Shown in pieces: positions 56,720-64,000 of a stretch of 64,000 nucleotides of DNA. The notes under the pieces are model-generated. The model saw only the letters and a program-made list of their open reading frames with translations, did no database searches and had not been told where the DNA came from. The stretch lies in NCBI GenBank assembly GCA_037179335.1, contig JAKZHN010000011.1:1-64000 (forward strand), written 5' to 3'. Position numbers and translations under genes: made by a program. Each line of letters starts with the position of its first letter. Positions within the stretch are counted from its first letter, which is position 1. The DNA comes from Cyclaneusma minus (lineage: Eukaryota > Ascomycota > Leotiomycetes > Marthamycetales > Marthamycetaceae).

Positions 56720-58506
56720 AAGTCACTTCTAGAGAAGCTATGATGCGACTGCGAGAGCTGGTTTCTGGCACGACGAGACGATACGACATTGCACCTTTTT
56801 TGCAAGCTTTCTGCTGTATATATTAATGCGACGCCCCGGTCAACTGATTTTTTGCTGTATGATACCACATCACCGGCGGCGCTTTTTCGATTCGAAATAT
56901 CGCTCCTTCACGACGCCTTTTATTATTTGTGTGTTTGTACTCGGCGGCTTTGCTGCTCACATGCAGTACACGTACACGAATTTTCTTATTCCTATCTTCA
57001 TCGGACTTGGGGTGGGAGTAGCATTTGGAATGGAGTTTCATGTTTGCTGGAGCTGCTTAACGAACTATCTTGGGAGGAAAAGTCGAGGGAGTTTTGGGAG
57101 GGAACTGGGGATGATTCCCATCACATTCATTTGATGTTACTGCGATGCTATGATACCCGATGAGTTGGGAGGATATGGCACTGCACACTACCACAGTCTT
57201 TACTTTTGCGATTTTTTTGGGACTGATGATGAATGGGCATGGATTGTTTGATACCTGTGGGTATGGAGGAGGAAGCAAGGCTACATAGCTGATACTGCAG
57301 ATGGAACAGAGGGGACGGAATAATGATACATTATTGACTGTCAGAAAGCTGTGCTTGCTGGAACTTGTGTCAGTGTGATGTGAACAGGCTGATGTTTTGG
57401 AGGCCTGAAGGCTTTGCGCATCGATAGTACTGATTACACTGCATAAGTCGGCTTTCGACAGAGATTCCATGCTCGTTGCCAGCCTGCTTCTTGACGCAAA
57501 TACTGCCTCTGGGTTGACTCCTGAACAAACTCTTGACTCAAACATCCCTCCTTGCCTCTCGACTTTTCCTTCGAGTAAACAGCTGTTCCAGGTCCTAAGC
57601 ACATGAACGACAGTTTCGCACATGTCATCAATATTGTGCTTACTTACTATACGTGACTTAGTTGACTTAGATTCTGTGTCCCCCTACATAAACGCAGCGT
57701 CATCTCACCCTCCCTCGCGGTCTCGGCCTTGAACAGCCCACCAACCCCTTCGGCTTTCGCTCTCACGTAGTCGGGCAGCGAAACAGGCAAACTTCACAGC
57801 AGGCAAGACACTCCAGATTTTCGATGCACGTAAGAGACCACGACAGTTGGGCTTTTAAAGTTCTGACACTTCGCGGGTCACTGCGCGGTGTTACGGGAGG
57901 ACGCTGGAGGAGGTCGGGAATTGCGCTCTCCGACCTCTGAGCATCCTCAGGGCTGCAACTGCAAGGTTTTGCTACATCGCAAATCGCGATTTATCGATAA
58001 ATGGGTGAGATGACGTCGAGATTGGATTCTTGGTTTCTTTGCCAAATGAAATAAGGTGTTTTGTGTGCTACTACTGTTTGTGTATCACACTATTCACTGT
58101 TTGAGGCAAGGCTGGGGCCGCGGGGAGTTACTGACGTGCATTCGGAGGTGGAGATGCCGAGAGAGGGAGGTTGAGACGAGTCGAGACGAGACGAGATGAG
58201 ACAGAGCATGTGTGATGAACGTGATGAACGGTGTTGTGCAGCGAAGCTTCTTCTAGAAAGGTGATCTTTATCCTAGCCTCACTGCCCTCACAACCTGTTC
58301 TTCTGTGTCTGTGGTAATGGTATGCGGAGCCGTAGCCGTAGCGCTGGCGCAAAGTCTTCGTGTCTCTCAGGTCTCCATCTCCAAAAATCCACCAAGCCTC
58401 CGCGAAATCGATATTGTCGCAAAGCTCTGCAGAACTGTCTGTCAAACGGATGGGATGAATCATGATGCAAAGTTTCGAACTTTCTTTCATCAATTCACCC
58501 ACAATA
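56720..58506. other. Intergenic, nothing recognised
   Basis: Short frames on both strands, including a plus-strand frame at 56826-57134 with one hydrophobic stretch, show no known motif and no convincing start context. The region near 58130-58200 contains GAGACGAG-type short repeats. Confidence 0.45.
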
Positions 58507-58543
58507 GCCTCCGTAGCTTAATCGGTAGAGCGTTTGACTCTTA
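58507..58543 (+). tRNA. 5' half of tRNA-Lys(CTT), 3' half missing
   Basis: The 37 bases match positions 1-37 of a fungal tRNA-Lys: acceptor strand GCCTCCG, D-arm TAGCTTAATCGGTAGAGC, then the anticodon-loop start with CTT as anticodon. The sequence departs exactly after position 37, the canonical tRNA intron site, but no matching 3' half (TCAAA stem, T-arm, CGGAGGC) is found in the next few hundred bases. It is therefore a truncated gene or half-copy, not a functional tRNA. Confidence 0.6.
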
Positions 58544-58655
58544 GCTACTTCTCCCATAGAGAAATCTATCTATGCCTATTAGTTCCAAGTGACTAACGTA
58601 TGAGGGTGTAGACAGCAGCGCAGACGTATATTTCGAATCTTTGCGTGAATTGGGA

Positions 58656-59511
58656 CGTGGTGGTCAGCCCAATCTTCCACTTCGGCTCATCGACTCGATG
58701 TTGCTCCAAGCGATACGCCCAAAATTAGAGCCTCTCGCTCTGGGCAACCAGCATCCAACTTTCCCGATGTTGTCAAGGAGTATAGGGTTCTGATCGAGAG
58801 TCGGCAGAATCCGTTCGATGATGCCGCAAATGTCCTTGCATCAGAGTGGACTGGCAGTGATGGTGTCTCTGCTTATCAATACTCGCGAAACATGCGGGCA
58901 GGAGTGAGCTCGGAAGGGACTTTTTATACTACATCTAGTCTCGAAGCTACCCATTTGAACAACAAAACTGATGATGACGGCATTATAGTAGCAATTCCGG
59001 AGGCCAGACTATCAGAGTGGCAACTTGGGGCATCTCCATTCCCTGTCAATGAGCAGGACGACGGTTCAAATCTCAGAAGCCTCTTCTTTTCTGACCACAG
59101 TGGCCTGGAAGACTACCTGCTCGAGCTATCGAAGGAACGACTGTCGAAAGAAGAGGATACCAACTTCTTCATTTTGCAGTAGGCTTCGAAGATGAGGGGC
59201 TCTCCTGCGAGGTCGTCGAAACTCTAGTTCAACATCAGTCCGACCTCAACGGCGTCAACATGTACGGCAATTCCCCACTACACTACGCAGCCGACAAGGA
59301 TAGGCCTTCTCTGATCAAGTATATGTTGGAGCACGGAGCCAGGCTTGAACCGGTGAACATCCGAAAGCAGACTGCTTTATATGTCGCTTGTCAAAATAAT
59401 AGCCCGATGGCGACCAGAATTCTTACCAAGCACGGTTCTCCGAAATATCTCAACATGAAGGACGCATTCTCTCGGCCGATAGCGAGACGTTGCCCAATGT
59501 TGGGTCTATGA
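58656..59511 (+). pseudogene. Ankyrin-repeat protein relic
   Basis: Two open segments read as one protein. The first (about 58656-59182) encodes SGQPASNFPDVVKEYRVLIE and LEDYLLELSKERLSKEED, then stops. The second (59185-59511), in another frame, encodes VVETLVQHQSDLNGVNMYGN, SPLHYAADKDRPSLIKYMLE and QTALYVACQNNSPMATRILT, two clear ankyrin-type repeats, and then ends abruptly. The sequence before the second segment, TTTTGCAG, is a good splice acceptor, and a poor GTGGCC donor at 59100 could join the frames. Otherwise there is a frameshift. The C-terminus is truncated compared with ankyrin arrays. Fungal ankyrin/NLR-type genes often decay this way. Confidence 0.5.
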
Positions 59512-60447
59512 TGTCAAAAACCATGCTCAAATCATTTCCATTCTCTCGACTGGACTTGACGCCTTCGACCCTTTCTTGCGCATGCGAAGTTTGTAAGTTG
59601 ATAGGCGTGGTTGAGTCGATGCCACAAAGCGCAGATTTAAAGCTGTTGGAGTTGAGTGTCCATGTCCTGGTGGATATCTGTCTCGGCTTGAGATGACTAA
59701 AATGTTTGTAAGGCTCACGCTGGGCATTACGCAGGGTATCCCGGCGAATGCGGAGGTTATCCGGGGAATGAGGCTATTCAAGACCCAAGGCTGGGGGACT
59801 CGAAGTAAACATGAAGTGATATCCTGTCATGTCACAGCGATTCTGAGTTTCTGACTCTGCGTGAATATGTAAGCGGTTTGTCAAGACTCGGTGAGGCTGT
59901 TTCCATTGTGATTCGCGGGTTCATGTCCCATTCCTGTGGTTGCCCGGGCTGTTGCAGCTTGCAGACGGCACTGGAATCCGATGCAGAAGTGGCTTGTCGA
60001 ATTTTCCGCATCTCAACTTGAAGAAATTCTCGTATATTGCAAATCCGAAATATATCAGCACCTGACTCCGTTATATCTCGATCATAGACGCCCCTTCCGA
60101 GCAAGAGCCTCTTCGGCACGGGTCATTGAAGTTGGTGACAGCTCTCATTGAAGCTGTGAGTTTGCGGGATGGCGGGGGACTGGGATGAGGAGAAGTCAGC
60201 CAGTCCGAAGTCCGAGAGCCCCAGTGCCCCGCCGACGACCCCACTACGCCACCCATATCGGGTAATTAGCGTCGACCTGAACGATCGGTAATCGCTCTGT
60301 CACCATCGTGAAGATCTTTGTCAACCTGTCGATATGTAAGTCACCTGCTATATATACTCCCCAGCTCCTACCTTCGACTGCGATACCCAAACAGCTCCCG
60401 TCGTCTTTCCGAAACCTACCCAAAGCTCCCTACACACATCTCTCACA
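59512..60447. other. Intergenic upstream of the quinone reductase
   Basis: No gene is recognised. The last 150 bp, C/T-rich before the ATG at 60448, is the likely promoter and leader. Confidence 0.45.
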
Positions 60448-61246
60448 ATGGCGCCCAAGGTTGCTATCGTCTTTGTAAGTACTGTACTTTCACATGCTTC
60501 CACCCCGAACTGACTCAAATGGTCTACAGTACTCCATGTACGGCCACGTCAAGGCCATGGCCGAGGCTGAGCAGGCTGGTCTGAAGAAGGCCGGCATCGA
60601 AGCCGACATCTACCAGATCGCCGAGACCCTTCCCGAAGAAGTCCTCACCAAGATGCACGCACCGCCCAAGTCCGACTACCCCGTCGTCACCCCTGAGACC
60701 CTCGAGAAATACGATGCTTTCCTGATCGGCATCCCTACCAGATGTACGTTGAATACGAGCATATATGATGGAATCCGTAGCCTAGTGGTCTGCGTACATA
60801 CATCTCGGCATATATGCCCGCCAAGTTCTCTTCACACAACCCAAATACTTGGGCATGACTGACATGCGATGCGAACAGACGGAAACTTCCCCGCCCAATG
60901 GCGCGCCTTCTGGGACCACACCGGCGCCCAATGGCAAAACGGTAGCTACTGGGGCAAATACGTCGGCATCTTCGTCGGAACCGCCACCCCCGGAGGAGGC
61001 CAAGAATCCACCGCCCTCGCCTGCATGTCGACCTTCGCGCACCACGGTCTCATCTACGTCCCTCTCGGCTACAAGACCGCATTCGGTCAGCTCGCCAACC
61101 TGTCCGAGGTCCGCGGTGGTTCCCCATGGGGTGCTGGTACTTTCTCCGCCCCTGACGGTTCGCGGATGCCTTCGGCGTTGGAGTTGGAGGTTGCGCAGAT
61201 CCAGGGAGAGAGCTTTGGAAATGCGGTTAAGAAGGTTAGCTTTTGA
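60448..61246 (+). CDS. NAD(P)H:quinone oxidoreductase, WrbA/Pst2/Ycp4 family
   Basis: Flavodoxin-like FMN protein that reduces quinones by two electrons, protecting from oxidative stress. Exons 60448-60474, 60530-60743 and 60879-61246 (GTAAGT..CAG and GTACGT..CAG introns) give 202 aa, the normal family length. Seen: the N-terminal strand MAPKVAIVF followed by the FMN phosphate loop YSMYGHVKAMAEAE; EKYDAFLIGIPTRYGNFPAQ; FWDHTGAQWQNGSYWGKYVG; FVGTATPGGGQESTALACMS; HHGLIYVPLGYKTAF; and RGGSPWGAGTFSAPDGSR. The frame ends VKKVSF at TGA (61244-61246), directly followed by CTA. The same frame then remains open to TAG at 61445, with a CaaX-type end. An A-box-like phrase sits in the second intron by chance. 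Confidence refers to the 202-aa core. Confidence 0.95.
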
Positions 61247-61447
61247 CTAGATGGTGGTGCGGCCGGGGTGCCTGCTACTGCCACTAGCAATGGGGTGGAG
61301 AAGGAGGAGGTGAAGGAGGTGAAGGAGGAGGTGAAGGAGGTGAAGGAGGAGGCTAAGCCGGTTGAGAAAAAGGAGCCGGTGAAGGAGAAGAAGGAGAAGG
61401 ATAGTGAGGGGCCTTGTGGGCTGCCTTCGAAGTGCTCGATAGTATAG
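61244..61447 (+). other. Candidate stop-codon readthrough extension with CaaX box
   Basis: After TGA-CTA the quinone reductase frame continues for 66 sense codons: DGGAAGVPATATSNGVEKEE, a Lys/Glu/Val repeat (VKEVKEE units), EKDSEGPCGLPSKCSIV, then TAG at 61445-61447. The last four residues, Cys-Ser-Ile-Val, fit a CaaX prenylation signal, and another Cys seven residues earlier could be acylated. UGA-CUA is the best-known leaky stop context. Some yeast relatives (Ycp4 type) are known or predicted to carry C-terminal lipid anchors, so the extension looks functional. Alternatives: an intron from GTTAGC (61235) to a GAG acceptor at 61300 (66 nt, in frame), or a recent nonsense mutation. Confidence 0.6.
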
Positions 61448-61547
61448 CATATACCAATTGATTCAAGTTGCAAGTACTCTGCTTTTCCAGACAGTTGGCA
61501 TTGGTAGTCGAGAATAAAGCTGACCGAAGTTATTCAATGTGGGTAAG

Positions 61548-61731
61548 GTCATTCAACACAATCCAACTGGCACGACATGGTCATTGATTGCGATAGAGGT
61601 CATGTCATTCGGCAGAACCCAATGCACTCGACAGAGTCCAGGTCATTCGGCAGAATCTAACGCATTTGACGGAGTCCAACTCGTTCAACAGAATCCAACT
61701 CGTTCAACAGAATTCAACTCGTTCGACACAG
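61548..61731. repeat. 19-bp minisatellite downstream of the quinone reductase
   Basis: Diverged tandem units of about 19 bp with consensus TCGTTCAACAGAATCCAAC. The cleanest copies are 61681-61699 and 61700-61718; older ones upstream read TCATTCGGCAGAACCCAA and similar. The array begins about 100 bp after the TAG. No coding role is seen. Confidence 0.8.
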
Positions 61732-62330
61732 AAAGGATCCGACGATTCCAGTGCTTAACCTATCAGAGCCGGGTGTCGATTTGAAGGGAAAGAACCAAGT
61801 CCACTGCAACACTACAAGTTACTTCTAACTCCCGTGCATTATTCTGCTTCACTAGGCGAGTCAATCCGTCGAATCTTTTTCTCTGTCAGTTACTGGAAAC
61901 CCATGCCTTGGACTTCTGAATAATCGTCACACAGATTATGTATTTCCGAACTTGCCCTGGGAGTTGAAATTTTTGTGTCAAGATATTACAGTCACTTTTT
62001 AGTATTCGTGCATGAAATAACAATTTTAGGGTGAGTCTTGAGAGGAATATTTATCTTCTGTATTTTTATTTTTATGGGTGACCCCATTTCTCACGCCTGC
62101 TAGCAATCTGAACCTGGTTTTCAGATTTTTTCCCCCGGGGCGCCCAAGAATCTCTCTCATCTTCTCAGAGTTCTCACCCTAACCAGCCATGGTACTGCAA
62201 GCTATGCGAAGTGAAGGCGAGGTGAAGGTAAGAGAAGTGACGGTGTTTGCTTGTGCTTAGAGCTCGGCTGCTGTCTGCATGTCTTTGTTAGCTCATTGGT
62301 TCCTCAGCATCGTGGTCTCGTTATTCACCT
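61732..62330. other. Intergenic, nothing recognised
   Basis: About 600 bp between the minisatellite and the end of the small minus-strand gene. AT-richer around 62.0-62.1 kb. No gene or RNA seen. Confidence 0.45.
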
Positions 62331-62821
62331 TCAGCTTCTTGACAAAGCCTCATGCGCAACTTCACCCATGGAGTTCTTCACGACCTTGCTCACGGTCTCC
62401 GGAAGTACTGTCATGATTGCTTTCGTAATCATTTGCTTCGTTCCCTCATTGTCGATCTGCGCGGCTTCCAACTTCACAATCCTGGTCTTGGTAGCATTTT
62501 CGTTCTTTGCATCCGGGTCTTGATGGCTTGTCTCAACTCGTTGGCCAGGTCGTTGAGTGTATCAAGAAACTTGCTGAAGTCATCGGATTCGTCGATTGAA
62601 CGTCCGTTTTCAATCGTTTGGACGAACTGGCTCAGGAGGGTCAAGGGCGAAGCTGGCAAGGCTTTTTGACGCTTTGCGTTGGGTTCAGGGGCAGTGGAAG
62701 ATTCAGAGGTAGTGAAGGATTCAGAGGAGGTTCGCTTGTTTCTCTTTGAGGGTGCGTCAGGAAGCATTGCCTCTGTCGATTCGATGGGATCGGAGTGCGC
62801 CATCGCGGCAGTGTCATGCAT
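62331..62821 (-). CDS. Small hypothetical charged protein, frame change inside
   Basis: Minus-strand frame from ATG 62821 reads MHDTAAMAHSDPIESTEAML, a Ser/Thr-rich part, then KRQKALPASPLTLLSQFVQT and FSKFLDTLNDLANELRQAIK. At about 62515 the sensible reading moves to another frame: DAKNENATKTRIVKLEAAQI, then ITKAIMTVLPETVSKVVKNS, ending at TGA 62331. In the first frame a stop comes within ten codons. A short intron with donor GTTTCT and acceptor ACAAG (44 nt, with a CTCAAC branch-like site) would join the frames without a stop. Otherwise there is a one-base frameshift. Helical and charged; family unknown. Confidence 0.45.
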
Positions 62822-64000
62822 CCTGGATGAACTTCATGGATTCATGTTAGCAAAGAATCCAAATCTGTGGACACTGGGTTCTATCGCGGCGCACCTTGGA
62901 GAGGTCACGGGGTACAGGCAGACTGGGTGAAGGACCGGAATTGTTGTAAAGTTTAAGAGGTCAAGGGTCTGGAAGCCTTTTAAGCTACAGGTGCGGACAC
63001 AAATACGCTAGCTCGTTAAGCGACCTGCTAACGTGGTTCAAGAGCTCCGCTTGTTTCCAACATGGGAACCGCAGGCTGCGGACCGTTAGCGAGCCGCAAG
63101 CCCGCAACAGGTTCAGTATAAGTAGATGGCTGGAACTTTCGTCCGAAATCATCGTTCCCGCTCTTGATCTCCGGTGATGCTAGGATTGCCCTCCTCAGAT
63201 CATCATCTTCTTCTCCGCATAGTCCATATTCAGATTGTAGCGGGAAAGAAAACACCTAGGGCTCCTCCGGGGAGTTGAACCCCGGAGCTCTAGTTTGTCA
63301 AGTTTGTCTAGAGACTCACCTCTCAGCCTCTCAGCCAAAAGGACTACGACATCATGTTTAAATTTGATATGCTTGACAGAGTGTGTAATGGAACACCACG
63401 TGACAAGCTCTCACGAGCCAGTACTGTGACAATCTTTGTGTCTAGGTTTTTGCAGTCTGTTACTAGCTTCGGAATCTGGCAACGGAGATTTTGGAGGTCA
63501 CCCCCGTTGAATCGGGCCTCTAAATATCATTAAGAGGTGTCAAATAATCGCCAAACACAGGATGATGTTGATATTTGCTCGGGAGTCAAACTTCGCACAT
63601 TCAAATATACGCGCACTCTGTAATCAATCCCTGGCATGATGTTGCAAAGGTTGCGATGATATTTCACCTCATCCATTTTGAGCCAATAGCCCATTCTTCA
63701 TGCCTGCTAACAATATGGTTTTCGATATTTAACCCCCTGAAATCCTCTCACATTCCTGTAGAGAGAACCCAATGAACTATTTTCAACCCTGTTTCCATCA
63801 AGGGAAGAAGAGAGAAATGCTGAGATAATGTTTGTGTGCCCTCCATCAAAAGTCAAAGCGAAAACGCTGGGTAACTTTTTTCTTCGCCTTCCAAAAGATG
63901 TCATCATCTGACAACGCCCCCAAGTCGAGAGTGGTTGAATCCGGAACCCCTGAACCACCCCCGAACGAATGAATGACCGTGTCCCGACCAATGAACTGCA
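62822..64000. other. Right end of window, no confident gene
   Basis: Contains the tRNA-like element at 63.26-63.34 kb. A 75-codon minus-strand frame (63255-63028; GEEDDDLRRAILASPEIKSG) is acidic in its first third but unassigned. Nothing else is recognised to the window edge. Confidence 0.45.
63261..63344 (-). ncRNA. tRNA-like Pol III element
   Basis: On the minus strand a perfect A box (TGGCTGAGAGG, 63337-63327) and a perfect B box (GGTTCAACTCC, 63281-63271) are spaced as in a tRNA. A five-pair T stem (CGGGG/CCCCG) closes the loop, and the flanks can pair as an 84-nt molecule with an imperfect acceptor stem (GTCCTTT against GAGGAGC, one mismatch and three G-U). TTTT lies about 9 nt after the 3' end, as in Pol III terminators. 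The middle does not give a normal anticodon arm; instead CTCTAG and CTAGAG flank a 14-nt loop. It is therefore a degenerate tRNA, a SINE-type head or an unusual Pol III RNA. Confidence 0.45.

Noticed and set aside
56826..57134. Possible small membrane protein (102 codons, hydrophobic stretch)
   Set aside because: Lies in the likely 3' region of the preceding gene, poor start context and no recognisable family.
60768..60800. Perfect tRNA A-box-like phrase (TAGCCTAGTGG) in the second intron of the quinone reductase
   Set aside because: No B box, no acceptor pairing and no T-run follow; a single 11-base degenerate match is expected by chance.

Overview
This is nuclear DNA of a filamentous ascomycete (Pezizomycotina; a Dothideomycete is my best guess). 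The reasons are many genes with one or two introns of about 50-60 bp and GT..AG ends, a fungal-type LSD1 demethylase with SWIRM and HMG domains, the fungal chromatin subunit Ssr4, an 8 kb AT-saturated isochore of the type left by repeat-induced point mutation (RIP), and decayed kinase, NLR-like and ankyrin relics between conserved single-copy genes. The class assignment is inference; no rRNA or mating-type locus is present to fix it.

Layout. 1-8.13 kb: gene-free AT isochore with two short tandem repeats. 8.15-9.2 kb: transition containing a possible small inverted-repeat element. 9.2-18.06 kb: KDM1/LSD1, VPS33 (both -) and HTS1 (+), with VPS33 and HTS1 divergent. 18.04-23.5 kb: a nest of diverged segmental copies that includes the 3' end of HTS1 and three copies of one protein-kinase module, all broken. 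23.5-26.3 kb: no confident gene, one P-loop relic. 26.3-36.2 kb: a hypothetical gene, UBC16-like E2 and COQ6 (divergent), an RBM42-like RRM protein, 6-phosphogluconate dehydrogenase. 36.38-36.90 kb: small inverted-repeat elements. 37.3-50.3 kb: SSR4, an unrecognised 208-aa gene, a DHA1-type MFS exporter, PRP16 and PWP1 (divergent). 50.3-55.8 kb: gene-poor, with a four-unit dispersed repeat of about 175 bp period. 55.8-64 kb: a low-complexity hypothetical gene, a tRNA-Lys 5' half, an ankyrin-type relic, a flavodoxin-like quinone reductase, a 19-bp minisatellite, a small hypothetical gene and a tRNA-like Pol III element.

The intact genes are housekeeping: chromatin (KDM1, SSR4), vacuolar fusion (VPS33), translation (HTS1), ubiquitin (UBC16), mitochondrial ubiquinone synthesis (COQ6), pentose phosphate pathway (GND), splicing (PRP16), ribosome biogenesis (PWP1) and redox defence. 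They do not form one pathway.

The most notable observation is the quinone reductase at 60.45-61.45 kb. Its flavodoxin domain ends at a UGA followed by CUA, the classic leaky-stop context. The same frame then stays open for 66 codons, through a Lys/Glu-rich linker, and ends in Cys-Ser-Ile-Val, a CaaX prenylation signal. This suggests that stop-codon readthrough (or alternative splicing) makes a minor membrane-anchored isoform. Other leads are strong survival of GpC dinucleotides in the AT isochore, RIP-type nonsense changes in the kinase copies, two in-frame starts in HTS1, and unassigned repeat families.
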